Origin: Gammaproteobacteria bacterium
GTDB taxonomy: Bacteria; Pseudomonadota; Gammaproteobacteria; Porifericomitales; Porifericomitaceae
DNA length: 38,871 nucleotides
NCBI GenBank assembly: GCA_028817255.1
Contig: JAPPQA010000026.1
Coordinates: 1 to 38,871, forward strand
Reading direction: 5' to 3'
Notes under the pieces: model-generated
The model's database searches: none
Told to the model about the DNA's origin: nothing
What the model saw: the letters and a program-made list of their open reading frames with translations, nothing else
Position numbers and translations under genes: made by a program
In this document: positions 1 to 8,178 of the stretch, one piece after another
Numbering within the stretch: the first letter of the stretch is position 1
Layout of the letters: the number at the start of each line of letters is the position of its first letter

Positions 1-46
1 ATGGCCGCCTGGGCGCCTTCCTTGCATTCCGCTCGTATCTGATCCG

Positions 47-1162
47 ATGGCCGCCGGGCGCGAGCGCTCCGGGCGCCTTTCCCCCTTAAGCTACCGGGAT
101 GCGGGCGTGGACCTCGCCGCGGGCGAGCGGCTGGCGGGTCGCGTCCGCGAGTTGGCCGTTGACACCCCCCGCCGCGGCGTGGTGGCGGGCGTAGGCGGAT
201 TCGGCGCGGTGTTCGATTTGGCGCCGCTGGGGCTGCGCGATCCGCTGCTGGTCTCGGCCACGGACGGGGTCGGCACCAAGCTGCAGCTGGCAGTGCGGGC
301 CGGGGCCCTGGCCGGCGTTGGCATAGACTTGGTCGCCATGTGCGCCAACGACGTGCTGGCGCAGGGCGCCGCGCCGTTGTTCTTTCTGGATTACCTCGCT
401 TGCGGCCGGCTGGACGTGGAGGAGGCGGCGCTGCTGGTGGCGGGCATCGCGAAAGGGTGCCGCATTGCCGGCGCGTCCCTGGTCGGCGGCGAGACCGCGG
501 AGATGCCCGGCGCCTACGTGAAGGAGAAATACGATCTTGCCGGCTTTTGCGTGGGGGCCGTGGAGCGCGAGCGGCTGATTGACGGCGCCTCTATTCGGGA
601 GGGCGACCTGCTCGTCGCGCTGCCCTCCAGCGGCGCCCATGCCAACGGTTACTCGCTGATTCGCAAGATTCTTGATGGAGACGAACAGACGCCTCCGCCG
701 CCCGATACGCCGTTGCCGGAATTACTGGCCCCGACCCGCATCTACGTCCCGGCCGTCGTCGCCCTGTTGCAGGAGGTGCCGGTGCGGGGCATCGCCCACA
801 TCACCGGCGGGGGGCTGCCGGGAAACCTGGTTCGCATCCTGCCCGAAGGGCTGGGCGCCGTGGTGGACGAGGGCAGTTGGCGCTGGCCGGAGCTGTTCGA
901 ATGGTTGCAGGCTCAGGGCAAGATCGCGCGGGAGGAGATGTACCGGGTCTTCAATTGCGGCATCGGCATGGTGCTCTGCGTTGCCCCTGGCGATGAGAAA
1001 CGGGCGCTGGACTGCCTGGCGGCGGCGGGGGAGCCCGGTTGCTGGGTCGCCGGTCGCGTGGAGCGGGTTGCGGCGGGCGCGGATCGGTTTCGTTTTATCC
1101 GGGGGGGGCGGGAGGCCGGCCCGGACGCTGCACCGCGCTCAGAAATCCCCTCAGAATGTTGA
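47..1162 (+). CDS. purM: Phosphoribosylformylglycinamidine cyclo-ligase (AIR synthetase)
   Basis: Cytosolic purine-biosynthesis enzyme that closes FGAM to aminoimidazole ribonucleotide using ATP. The 371-residue product reads through the family landmarks: N-terminal SYRDAGVDLAAGE (about residues 15-27), the ATP/substrate segment SATDGVGTKLQ, the MCANDVLAQGA motif, GGETAEMPGAY, and the C-terminal half with HITGGGLPGNL and the FNCGIGM stretch. Length is slightly above the usual 345-350 because of about 12 extra N-terminal residues and a short tail. The ATG used is the first in frame upstream of the conserved block; no clear ribosome binding site precedes it. Unlike many gammaproteobacteria, purN does not follow; the 3' end instead overlaps the 3' end of the convergent trmJ by 68 bases. 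Confidence 0.97.
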   Translation: MAAGRERSGRLSPLSYRDAGVDLAAGERLAGRVRELAVDTPRRGVVAGVGGFGAVFDLAPLGLRDPLLVSATDGVGTKLQLAVRAGALAGVGIDLVAMCANDVLAQGAAPLFFLDYLACGRLDVEEAALLVAGIAKGCRIAGASLVGGETAEMPGAYVKEKYDLAGFCVGAVERERLIDGASIREGDLLVALPSSGAHANGYSLIRKILDGDEQTPPPPDTPLPELLAPTRIYVPAVVALLQEVPVRGIAHITGGGLPGNLVRILPEGLGAVVDEGSWRWPELFEWLQAQGKIAREEMYRVFNCGIGMVLCVAPGDEKRALDCLAAAGEPGCWVAGRVERVAAGADRFRFIRGGREAGPDAAPRSEIPSEC

Positions 1163-1877
1163 GTTCGTCGCGGTTGGGCAGCGCCCGGTTGAACAGCAGT
1201 CGCAGCCGCCGCATCGGGCTGGCGCGGCGCCTGGAGAGGAAGCCCGTATCCCTCATGCAGCGCTCCAGGTGTTCGTAGAACCGTATCATTTCCTCCGCGC
1301 TCGCCGGCGTCGCCGCAGTCCCGGGAAGGGGCGCCGCCTCCGGGGGCGGCGTCCGCTCGCCGGCCAGCCGCGCGAGCAGCAACTCGTAGCAGATCAGCTG
1401 CGCCGCCGCGGCCACGTTCAGGGAGCGGAAATCCGGGACGGTGGGGATGCATACCAGGCGGTGGCAATATTCCAGGTCCCGGTTGCCAAGCCCGCTCTGT
1501 TCGCCCCCGAAGACGAAGGCGGCCGCCGTGTCGCCATGCCCTGCGTGCCGCAGGGCCATCGCCGCCGCCTCGCGGGGCGTCAGCGTGGGCCAGGCCAGCC
1601 GCCGCCGCCGGGCGGTGGTGCCGAATACCAGCGAGCAGTCGCCGATCGCCTCCGGCAGCGAGCGGCAGACAGCGGCGCGGTCCAGGATGTCGTCCGCCCC
1701 GGCGGCCCGCGCCGTGGCCTCCGCGCAGGGGAAGTTTGCCGGCCGCACCAGGCGCAGCCGTTCCTGTCCCATGGCCTTCATGGCGCGGGCGGCGGCGCCT
1801 ATATTGCCGGGGTGCGTGGTGTCCGCCAGGACGATGCGAATGGCGTCTTGCGGGGCGCCTTGCGGGTTCGGGGGCAT
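1095..1877 (-). CDS. trmJ: tRNA (cytidine/uridine-2'-O-)-methyltransferase TrmJ
   Basis: SPOUT-fold SAM-dependent methyltransferase that in known homologues 2'-O-methylates position 32 of tRNAs. The 260-residue protein begins with the RIVLADTTHPGNIGAAARAMK block and contains the knotted SAM-binding elements FVFGGEQSGLGN (about residues 121-132) and CIPTVPDFRSLNVAAAAQL (about 143-161). The C-terminal basic helix-rich region (ERCMRDTGFL, then RRLRLLFNRALPN) is typical of TrmJ rather than TrmL. It is divergent from suhB across 62 bases and its tail overlaps the end of purM. A GGAGGA lies about 13 bases before the ATG, rather distant for a ribosome binding site. Confidence 0.95.
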   Translation of the reverse strand: MPPNPQGAPQDAIRIVLADTTHPGNIGAAARAMKAMGQERLRLVRPANFPCAEATARAAGADDILDRAAVCRSLPEAIGDCSLVFGTTARRRRLAWPTLTPREAAAMALRHAGHGDTAAAFVFGGEQSGLGNRDLEYCHRLVCIPTVPDFRSLNVAAAAQLICYELLLARLAGERTPPPEAAPLPGTAATPASAEEMIRFYEHLERCMRDTGFLSRRRASPMRRLRLLFNRALPNRDELNILRGFLSAVQRPGRPPAPPG

Positions 1878-1939
1878 GTGCTGCTGCGAGTCCTCCGCCG
1901 CCTAGGATACCATCCGCCGGGGCGCGGGTAGGGAAGGCC

Positions 1940-2839
1940 ATGCAACCCATGTTGAACATCGCCGTGCAAGCGGCCCGCAACGCCGGCGATTTCCTGGTCC
2001 GGCGCCTGGACCGGGCGGCGCACCTGCATGTGCTGGACAAGGGGCCCAACGACTACGTCAGCGAGGCCGACCGCCGGGCCGAGGCGATCGTCCTCGCCGA
2101 GATTCGCAAGGCGTACCCGGGCCATGCGGTGTTGGCCGAAGAGTCCGGCGCTCAGGCCGGCAACGACTGCCAGTGGATCGTCGATCCCCTGGACGGCACC
2201 ACCAATTTTCTGCACGGCTGCCCGCACTTCGCCGTGTCCGTCGCCGTGCGCCGCGGCACCCGCCTGTTGCATGCCGTGGTTTACGACCCCCTGCGCCAGG
2301 AGATGTACACGGCCAGCCGGGGAGAAGGCGCCTACCTCAACGAGCGGCGCATTCGGGTCAGCGGCCGCGCCGCCAGCGGCCCGAAGGGCCTGAAGCGCGC
2401 CCTGGTGGGCACCGGATTCCCCTTTCGCAACCCGGCCCGCCTGCCGGCCTATCTGGACGCCCTGGAGCGGGTCTGCCGGGCGGTCACGGACGTGCGGCGC
2501 ATGGGTTCGGCCGCCCTGGACCTCGCCGCCGTAGCCTGCGGCCGGCTGGACGGCTTCTGGGAGAGCGATCTGCAGCTCTGGGACATCGCCGCCGGCGTGT
2601 TGCTGGTGGAGGAGGCCGGCGGGTTGGTTACCGATCTGGAGGGCGGCACTGGCCACTTGCGCTGCGGCCAGATCCTGGCCGGCAGTCCCTCCGTCCATGG
2701 CCAATTGCTGCGGCTGTTGGCGCCGTCGGGCGGCCGCCGTCCCGGCCCGCCTCGCCGCCCGGGCGGGGCTGGGGGAAAGGCGCCGCGGCCTGTTAAGAAA
2801 AGGCGCCCCGCCGGTTCCGGCGGGGCGCGCAAGCCTTAG
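1940..2839 (+). CDS. suhB: Inositol-1-monophosphatase family protein SuhB
   Basis: Mg2+-dependent, Li+-sensitive phosphatase fold; in E. coli SuhB also joins the rRNA antitermination complex. The start at ATG 1940 gives MQPMLNIAVQAARNAG, matching the family N-terminus, and GGGAAGG lies just upstream. Metal-site motifs are visible: EESG near residue 68, DPLDGTTNF near residues 83-91, and WDIAAG near residues 214-219. The family is normally about 265-270 residues; this one is 299 because of a Gly/Pro/Arg/Lys-rich tail of about 35 residues after the conserved QLLRLLAPSG. The end of that tail is encoded by a perfect 12-bp inverted repeat (2803-2828) that looks like a terminator arm for opposite-strand transcription, so the extension may be a by-product of stop-codon drift. 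Confidence 0.94.
   Translation: MQPMLNIAVQAARNAGDFLVRRLDRAAHLHVLDKGPNDYVSEADRRAEAIVLAEIRKAYPGHAVLAEESGAQAGNDCQWIVDPLDGTTNFLHGCPHFAVSVAVRRGTRLLHAVVYDPLRQEMYTASRGEGAYLNERRIRVSGRAASGPKGLKRALVGTGFPFRNPARLPAYLDALERVCRAVTDVRRMGSAALDLAAVACGRLDGFWESDLQLWDIAAGVLLVEEAGGLVTDLEGGTGHLRCGQILAGSPSVHGQLLRLLAPSGGRRPGPPRRPGGAGGKAPRPVKKRRPAGSGGARKP
2797..2828 (-). terminator. Second hairpin downstream of pilA, inside the suhB 3' end
   Basis: Two perfect 12-base arms (2803-2814 and 2817-2828, core CGCCCCGCCGG / CCGGCGGGGCG) are separated by TT. Read on the minus strand the hairpin is followed by CTTTTCTT, a modest U-tract, so it can act as a back-up intrinsic terminator for leftward pilA transcription. On the plus strand no U-tract follows. 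Its arms nearly duplicate the primary pilA terminator at 2862-2896. Confidence 0.55.
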
Positions 2840-2861
2840 GTTTCGCCAAAAAGGTTTCGCC

Positions 2862-2896
2862 AAAAAAAAACGCCCCACCGGGAGCCGGCGGGGCGC
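2862..2896 (-). terminator. Intrinsic terminator of pilA
   Basis: On the minus strand an 11-bp GC stem (2885-2895 pairing with 2871-2881, one G-U wobble, 3-base loop) is followed immediately by nine U residues (complement of A 2862-2870). It starts about 25 bases after the pilA stop codon. This is a textbook strong Rho-independent terminator, fitting a highly expressed single-gene pilin transcript. Confidence 0.9.
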
Positions 2897-2921
2897 ATAT
2901 CCGCTAACGAACGTCGGGTCT

Positions 2922-3410
2922 TTACATGCCCGGCGGGTTGACGGGACCGGGAGACGCGGTACCCCGGCAGTTGGCCGGCAGATACTTCTGGGCCAAGCCG
3001 CCGCTAGGAGCTGAGCAGGTCCACGTGACGCCGCTCGAGCTACCCGTGGCCGCGTACTCTAGCGTCTGGCCCGCAGCGGTATCGCCGCCGATAGCCTGGT
3101 AGGCGATGGACACTGTCGCTGCCGTATTGCTGACTCGATTGTATGTGATGCCCTGTACGATATCCGTAGCGTAGGAGTTAGTGAGCCCCATACCGGCTTC
3201 CTGCTGGTCGGCTGGCATGAAGCCGCTCGAGATATATGCCTCGGCGATGCTGGCCTTGGCCGGCGCGAACAGGTTGATGCCCTCCGTAACCTTGGCCCGT
3301 ATCGAGTTATCAATGAAGGCCGGGATGGCGATGGCGGACAGGATGCCGATGATGACGATCACCACCATCAGCTCGATCAGGGTGAAACCCTGCTGGATTT
3401 GCTTCTTCAT
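2922..3410 (-). CDS. pilA: Type IVa major pilin PilA
   Basis: Structural subunit of the type IV pilus. The 162-residue prepilin has the short leader MKKQIQQG, cleaved before Phe9 by PilD, followed by the canonical FTLIELMVVIVIIGILSAIAIPAF helix start with Glu at mature +5. Two cysteines near the C-terminus (WTCSAPSG and PANCRG, about residues 132 and 148) form the expected D-region disulfide loop. The start is ATG 3410, preceded by GAGGG at about 9 bases; a longer reading from 3434 would add eight residues not seen in pilins. A sigma-54 promoter lies at 3476-3491 and tandem terminators follow the gene, so it is a monocistronic unit downstream of pilR. Confidence 0.96.
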   Translation of the reverse strand: MKKQIQQGFTLIELMVVIVIIGILSAIAIPAFIDNSIRAKVTEGINLFAPAKASIAEAYISSGFMPADQQEAGMGLTNSYATDIVQGITYNRVSNTAATVSIAYQAIGGDTAAGQTLEYAATGSSSGVTWTCSAPSGGLAQKYLPANCRGTASPGPVNPPGM

Positions 3411-3475
3411 CTTGCTTTCCCTCTGTGGAACCATATGGTTTTCGGCGCCTTTGCCGCGCCTTCGCCATTAAAAGT

Positions 3476-3491
3476 AGCAGGAACCGTGCCA
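3476..3491 (-). promoter_or_regulatory. Sigma-54 promoter of pilA
   Basis: On the minus strand the sequence TGGCACGGTTCCTGCT carries GG and GC exactly 10 bases apart (the -24/-12 elements), matching the TGGCAC-N5-TTGC consensus with one substitution. The predicted start of transcription lies about 50 bases upstream of the pilA ATG. PilR, encoded immediately upstream, is the expected enhancer-binding activator. The sequence match is direct; activation by PilR is inferred from the known pilus regulon. Confidence 0.88.
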
Positions 3492-3598
3492 GGGACGCAA
3501 TTCCCTTTGTGGGAAGGCGCCTCGCACGGGCGCCGCCCGCTTCGGAGGGCGAATATCCAGGGCTTGCCGCGACCCAATGCGTCGAATTGTGACGTGTT

Positions 3599-3658
3599 GC
3601 GTCGCTATTCTCGGCGGGCGCGGCCTTCCCGCAAGACGGCGCCCGCGCGTCGCTATTC
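3599..3658. repeat. Direct repeat pair in the pilA upstream region
   Basis: The 12-mer GCGTCGCTATTC occurs at 3599-3610 and again at 3647-3658, 48 bases apart. The second copy includes the pilR stop codon. The copies sit about 110-180 bases upstream of the sigma-54 core, where enhancer sites for an NtrC-family activator are usually found. They could be PilR sites or a remnant of a small duplication; no binding consensus was tested. Confidence 0.4.
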
Positions 3659-4990
3659 CAGGTTCAGCTTCTTCAGGCGGTAGCGCAGGGCGCGCAGGCT
3701 CAGCCCCAGGAGCTTGGCGGCCCGGGTCCGGTTCCAGCGGGTCTGTTGCAGGGCGGCGAGGATCTTCCCCTTGGCGACATCGTCCAGCTGGCGGTCCAGG
3801 CCGGCCCCGGGCGCCGGCGCCTCCTCCGGCGCGGCCTGCGGCGACGCGGCCGGCAGTCGCAGATGCTCGGGGGAGACCGTGCCGGAGTCGCACAGCGTCA
3901 GGGCCCGTTCCAGGATGTTCTCCAGTTCGCGCACGTTGCCGGGATAGTCGTAGCGCCGCAGCCGTTTCAGCGCGGCGGCGCTTAGCCGCGGCGGCGCGCG
4001 GTCGGCGCGGCGGGCCAGCCGTTGCAACACGGCTGCCGCCAGCGGCGGGATGTCTTCGCGGCGCTCGCGCAGGGGGGGCACATGCAGTGCGATCACCTGC
4101 ACCCGGTAGTAGAGGTCGCGGCGGAAGCGTCCGGAGGCCACCAGCGGTTCCAGCGGCTGTTGCGCGGCGCTTAAGATGCGCACGTCCACGGGCCGTTCCC
4201 GTTCCGCGCCCACCGCCCGCACGCTGCGTTCCTGGATGGCGCGCAGCAACTTGACCTGGAAGGAAGCCGGCAGATCGGTGATCTCGTCAAGGAACAGGCT
4301 GCCCCCGTCGGCGGCCTGGAACAGGCCGTCGCGGTGTCCCGTGGCGCCGGTGAAGCTCCCCTTGCGATGCCCGAACAACTCGCTCTCCACCAGTTCGGCC
4401 GGGATCGCGGCGCAGTTGACCGGCACGAAGTGGCCGTTGCGTCGCGGCCCCTGCTCGTGGATGAGGCGCGCGACCAGTTCCTTGCCGGTGCCGGTCTCGC
4501 CGTGGATATAGACCGGCGCCTGGCCGCGCGCCAGGCGGGCGGTCTCCGCCAGGAGATGGCGGATGGCGGGGCTGTTGCCGACCAGCCGGGTGCGAGTTGC
4601 CGCGCTGTCCGCGGGCAGCTGCAGGGCGTTGCGGATCAGGGTGCGCAGTTGCGCCAGGTCAACCGGTTTGCCGATGAAATCGAAGGCGCCGGCCTTCAGC
4701 GCGCGCACGGCGCTTTCCACGTTGCCATGGGCGGTGATGACGATGATCGGGATTCCGGGGTGGCGCTTCTGCGCGAACTTCACCAGTTCGAGGCCGTCGC
4801 CGTCCGGGAGCCGCATGTCCGTGAGGCAGAGCCGGGGGGATTGCTCTTGCAGCGCCCGCTTCGCCCCGGCGATGTCCGGCGCCTCCAGTCCCGCCAGCTC
4901 CATGCGCCGCAACGTGAGCAGCAGCAATTCCCGGATGTCCCGTTCGTCGTCCACGACCAGGACTTGCGGGTTGGCGGCGGCGGGCTTCAT
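3653..4990 (-). CDS. pilR: Sigma-54-dependent response regulator PilR
   Basis: Transcriptional activator of type IV pilin genes. The 445 residues read as: receiver domain (about 8-125) with acidic pair VVDDERD and phospho-acceptor Asp58 in LTDMR; AAA+ domain with Walker A GETGTGK (164-170), the sigma-54-contacting loop GSFTGA (211-216, the Ser variant usual in PilR), Walker B LFLDE (231-235); and a Fis-type helix-turn-helix at the end (NRTRAAKLLGLSLRALRYR). The ATG at 4990 overlaps the pilS stop in an ATGA junction, so the two are translationally coupled. The gene lies directly upstream of its presumed target pilA. Confidence 0.97.
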   Translation of the reverse strand: MKPAAANPQVLVVDDERDIRELLLLTLRRMELAGLEAPDIAGAKRALQEQSPRLCLTDMRLPDGDGLELVKFAQKRHPGIPIIVITAHGNVESAVRALKAGAFDFIGKPVDLAQLRTLIRNALQLPADSAATRTRLVGNSPAIRHLLAETARLARGQAPVYIHGETGTGKELVARLIHEQGPRRNGHFVPVNCAAIPAELVESELFGHRKGSFTGATGHRDGLFQAADGGSLFLDEITDLPASFQVKLLRAIQERSVRAVGAERERPVDVRILSAAQQPLEPLVASGRFRRDLYYRVQVIALHVPPLRERREDIPPLAAAVLQRLARRADRAPPRLSAAALKRLRRYDYPGNVRELENILERALTLCDSGTVSPEHLRLPAASPQAAPEEAPAPGAGLDRQLDDVAKGKILAALQQTRWNRTRAAKLLGLSLRALRYRLKKLNLE

Positions 4991-6648
4991 ACCGCGATGG
5001 CGCTGTCCGGCGGCTCGAAGCGGACCCGGAAGCAGCAGCCCCCGGTCGAATTGGCATGCAGGCCCAGGGCGGCGCGGTTTGCCTCGCACAGTTGACTGGC
5101 GACATACAGCCCCAGTCCCGAGCCGGCGGCCTCGGTGGTGAAAAAGGGTTCGAACAGCCGCTCGCGGTACTCTTCGCGAATCCCCCGGCCGCTGTCTATG
5201 ACGTCTATGTACGGGGCGCGGCTGTCCGCCTCCGTGCCGCAGACCAGTTCCAGCAGCGGCTGTCGGCGGCTGTAGCGGAGCGCGTTTTCCCCCAGGTTCC
5301 ACAACACCTGGTGGAGTTGGCTGGCGTCCGCGCTGACCGGGCCCGCCCGGCGCTCGATCCGAGTTGAGACATCGTCCGGGCGCAACGATTTCGTCTCCGC
5401 GAATTCCCTGGCGAATGCCGGCAGCCATTGGTCCATATGCAGCTCTTCCCGGTGCGCCGCTTGCCGGCCGAGCGTCATGACATTCTCCACGATGCCGTTC
5501 ATGCGTCGCCCGTTGCGGGCGATGATCTGCACCAGGCGGCGCTCCTCCGCGGAGAGGGCGGCGGACTCGTGCAGCAGTTGGCCGGCATGGCTTATGGCGC
5601 CCAGAGGATTGCGTATCTCGTGGGAGATGCTGGCGGTCAGGCGGGCGAGAGAGGCGTTCTTCAGGGCTGTCGCCCGTTGCTGCACGGCGGCCGAGTCTTC
5701 CAGCACGATGAGCCAGCCCGGCGGCGCCTGGCCGTCTTCTTGCAGCGGGATGCCTTGCGCCTCCAGTTCCCCGAGGCGGGTGCGGAAGGGCGCCCGGCGC
5801 TCGCATTTCTGTGCCAGTATGGCCATGTCTTCGGACAGCTCGCCCAAGGCGCGGCCCTGCGGTTCCCGGGCCGCGTCGCCCAACAGGCGCATCGCCGAGC
5901 GGTTGCCGAATTGCACCCGCAGGCCGCCATCGAGGACCAGGACCCCGGTTTGCAGCATCCGCAGGATGCGCTCGTTCAGCTGGGCGAGGTCTTCCGCCTT
6001 GCGCCGTTCCCGTTCCGCCTGCGCCTCGCTGGTTGCCACCCGCCTGGCGCCGAAGGCGCCGGTGCCGGCGGCGGCGTAGAAGGCAAGGCAGAAGAGCCCC
6101 GTCTGCGGGAAGTTCGCCAGGCTGGGGGAATAGACGAGATAGGCGTACAGCTCCTGGTACAGGACCGCCATGGCGGCCAGGGAGGCGTACAGGAACACCG
6201 CGGGGTTGCCCGCCAGGATGCTGTTGCCGGCAATGCTGACCAGCAGCAACAGCTCGAAGCCGTTGCCCACGCCGCCGCTCGCGTACATCATCAGGGAGAG
6301 GGCGACGATGTCGGCGAGCGTCCCCAGGGTGAGTTGCGTCATGTAGGAGGGCCAGCGCAATTGCGCCAGGATGGCGCCCGGCAGGGAGCACAGGAGATAG
6401 CCGACGACCGTTGCCGGGAACAGGCCCCGGTGGGGCAGGTCGCCGGGGGACGGCAGCCAGTCGGCCAGGATCATGCCGAGGAACAGGAACGCGATCGCGT
6501 TGCGGTACAGGGAGAAGTACAGGAGACCGCGCCAGTTGGCGCGCGGGGGGCGGAGGTCGAAGATCGGCGCCCACCGGAAGGGCGGTCGTTCTTTCCGCTC
6601 AGCCCCGGCAGCGGTTACAGCGGAAATCCTCTCCATTCGTCTGCGCAT
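4987..6648 (-). CDS. pilS: Sensor histidine kinase PilS
   Basis: Membrane sensor that phosphorylates PilR. In 553 residues I see about six hydrophobic segments between residues 42 and 200 (for example LLYFSLYRNAIAFLFLG and FELLLLVSIAGNSI), a PAS-like region (about 225-325), the H-box SISHEIRNPLG with phospho-acceptor His343, and a HATPase_c domain with N-box LGENALRY, G1 DSGRGI and G2 GSGLGLYV. Start choice is uncertain: GGAGG abuts the ATG at 6648 and is 12 bases from a second ATG at 6636. Either start overlaps the end of the preceding small gene by 40-50 bases. In Pseudomonas PilS also monitors pilin level in the inner membrane. Confidence 0.95.
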   Translation of the reverse strand: MRRRMERISAVTAAGAERKERPPFRWAPIFDLRPPRANWRGLLYFSLYRNAIAFLFLGMILADWLPSPGDLPHRGLFPATVVGYLLCSLPGAILAQLRWPSYMTQLTLGTLADIVALSLMMYASGGVGNGFELLLLVSIAGNSILAGNPAVFLYASLAAMAVLYQELYAYLVYSPSLANFPQTGLFCLAFYAAAGTGAFGARRVATSEAQAERERRKAEDLAQLNERILRMLQTGVLVLDGGLRVQFGNRSAMRLLGDAAREPQGRALGELSEDMAILAQKCERRAPFRTRLGELEAQGIPLQEDGQAPPGWLIVLEDSAAVQQRATALKNASLARLTASISHEIRNPLGAISHAGQLLHESAALSAEERRLVQIIARNGRRMNGIVENVMTLGRQAAHREELHMDQWLPAFAREFAETKSLRPDDVSTRIERRAGPVSADASQLHQVLWNLGENALRYSRRQPLLELVCGTEADSRAPYIDVIDSGRGIREEYRERLFEPFFTTEAAGSGLGLYVASQLCEANRAALGLHANSTGGCCFRVRFEPPDSAIAV

Positions 6649-6832
6649 CCTCCGTTTGCCGGGGGACGAAAGTCCCGCAGCGCGTGCATCGCCTCGTTGC
6701 GCGGGGCCGCGCTCCGCCCCGCCGAAGGCGGTCGCGGGCCGTCTCCAGGCCCCGTAACGCGCGGCGCAGAGCCAGTAGCAGGCACATCGCCAGCCCGGCG
6801 GCGATCAGCGCCAGCAACGCTATGCGTAGCAT
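6599..6832 (-). CDS. Small membrane protein with C-terminal zinc ribbon (PP0621-like)
   Basis: A 77-residue protein with one N-terminal hydrophobic helix (LRIALLALIAAGLAMCLLLAL), a basic linker, and a CxxC...CxxC zinc-ribbon-like end (RRCTRCGTFVP and FRCNRCRG). This layout matches the small conserved family, named after P. putida PP0621, that I recall upstream of pilS in other gammaproteobacteria; its function is unknown. The ATG at 6832 is preceded by AAGGCC; a GTG at 6889 would add 19 residues with no family support. Its 3' end overlaps the start of pilS, suggesting co-translation and a possible accessory role in PilS/PilR signalling (inference). Confidence 0.75.
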   Translation of the reverse strand: MLRIALLALIAAGLAMCLLLALRRALRGLETARDRLRRGGARPRATRRCTRCGTFVPRQTEDAQTNGEDFRCNRCRG

Positions 6833-6990
6833 AGGGGCCTTGCCATTGAGCGATTCTCCGTTCGGCTGGTAGAATGAGGCGAGGCGCACGCGGTTTCTTT
6901 AGCAAGTATGCCATCGCCCGGCACGAACTTTCACGATATATCATAACACCGCGGGTAACACCGCGGAGAAACGGAGGGACGCGATTTTCC

Positions 6991-8178
6991 ATGCATCTGC
7001 ACGAATACCAGGCCAAGAAATTGCTGCAGGAGTACGGTATCCCGGTGCCGCCGGGCGAGCCCGCCTTTAGCGTGCGGGAGGCGTTGCGTTGCGCCGCCGA
7101 GCTGGGCGAGGGAGGGTGGATCGTCAAGGCGCAGGTGCACTCCGGCGGCCGCGGCAAGGCGGGCGGCGTTCAACGCGCCCGGGATTGGCAGGAGTTGGAG
7201 CGACAGGTGCGCGGCTTGCTGGGGACGCGGCTGATGACCCGGCAGTCGGCTCCGGAGGGCAAGCCGGTGCATTGCGTGCTGGTGCAGGCCGCCGTCGGCA
7301 TCAAGCGCGAGTTATATTTGGCGCTGCTGGTGAACCGCAGCGACTGCCGGGTGGCGATCGTCGCCTCCGCCGCCGGCGGCATGGACATTGAGGAGATCGC
7401 GGAGCGGGAACCCGACAAGATTCACCGGCTGGCGATTGACCCGGTATTTGGTCTCGGCGCCTACCAGTGCCGGCAATTGGGTTTTCTGCTGGGGCTGGAC
7501 GCCGGGCAACGGCGCCGGTTGACGGCGATCCTGCGCGATATGTACCGGTTGTTTGCGGACAAGGACCTGAGCCTGCTGGAGATCAATCCGCTGGTGATCG
7601 ATGACCGCGGGGAACTCCTGGCCTTGGACGCCAAGATCAGCATAGACGACAACGCCCTGTTTCGGCAGGGAATCCTTGCGGAGTGGCGGGACCCGACGCA
7701 GACGGACGAGAAGGAGAGCATGGCCAAGCGCTTCGACCTCAATTATGTTGCCCTGGACGGGAATATCGGTTGCATGGTGAACGGCGCGGGCTTGGCGATG
7801 GCCACCATGGACATCATCCAGTTGCATGGCGGCAGGCCGGCGAATTTCCTCGACGTGGGCGGCGGCGCCACTACGGAGCGGGTGTCGGAGGCATTCAAGA
7901 TCATTGTCAGCGACCCCCAGGTGCAGGCGATCCTGGTCAATATTTTCGGCGGCATCGTCCGTTGCGATCTGATTGCGGAGGGAGTGATTCAGGCGGTGCG
8001 CGAGGTGGGGGTGCGGGTGCCCGTGGTCGCCAGGCTTGAGGGGACGCAGGTGCGCAAGGGGCGGCAGCTCCTGACCGACAGCGGGCTGGCGATTACCCCC
8101 GCGGAGGACCTGGCGGATGCCGCGGTCAAGGCGGTGGCGGCTGCCGGAGAAGATACGGATGCCGATCCTGGTAGATAA
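6991..8178 (+). CDS. sucC: Succinyl-CoA ligase (ADP-forming), beta subunit
   Basis: TCA-cycle enzyme subunit carrying the nucleotide-binding ATP-grasp fold; with SucD it interconverts succinyl-CoA and succinate with ATP or GTP synthesis. The 395 residues start MHLHEYQAKKLLQEYGIPVP and include KAQVHSGGRGKAGGV (about 46-60), LLEINPLVI, and the C-terminal ligase domain with GNIGCMVNGAGLAMATMD and NIFGGIVRCD. Length fits the family (about 388). ATG 6991 is chosen for the conserved N-terminus and the upstream ACGGAGGGA at 6971-6979. Malate-CoA ligase (MtkA) is a close relative that motifs alone cannot fully exclude, but similarity to classical SucC is strong. It overlaps sucD by 20 bases. Confidence 0.95.
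   Translation: MHLHEYQAKKLLQEYGIPVPPGEPAFSVREALRCAAELGEGGWIVKAQVHSGGRGKAGGVQRARDWQELERQVRGLLGTRLMTRQSAPEGKPVHCVLVQAAVGIKRELYLALLVNRSDCRVAIVASAAGGMDIEEIAEREPDKIHRLAIDPVFGLGAYQCRQLGFLLGLDAGQRRRLTAILRDMYRLFADKDLSLLEINPLVIDDRGELLALDAKISIDDNALFRQGILAEWRDPTQTDEKESMAKRFDLNYVALDGNIGCMVNGAGLAMATMDIIQLHGGRPANFLDVGGGATTERVSEAFKIIVSDPQVQAILVNIFGGIVRCDLIAEGVIQAVREVGVRVPVVARLEGTQVRKGRQLLTDSGLAITPAEDLADAAVKAVAAAGEDTDADPGR

Noticed and set aside
3..89. Open plus-strand frame at the window edge (GRLGAFLAFRSYLIRW...) that could be the end of an upstream gene
   Set aside because: Too short to recognise, and it overlaps purM by 40 bases; cannot be told from chance.
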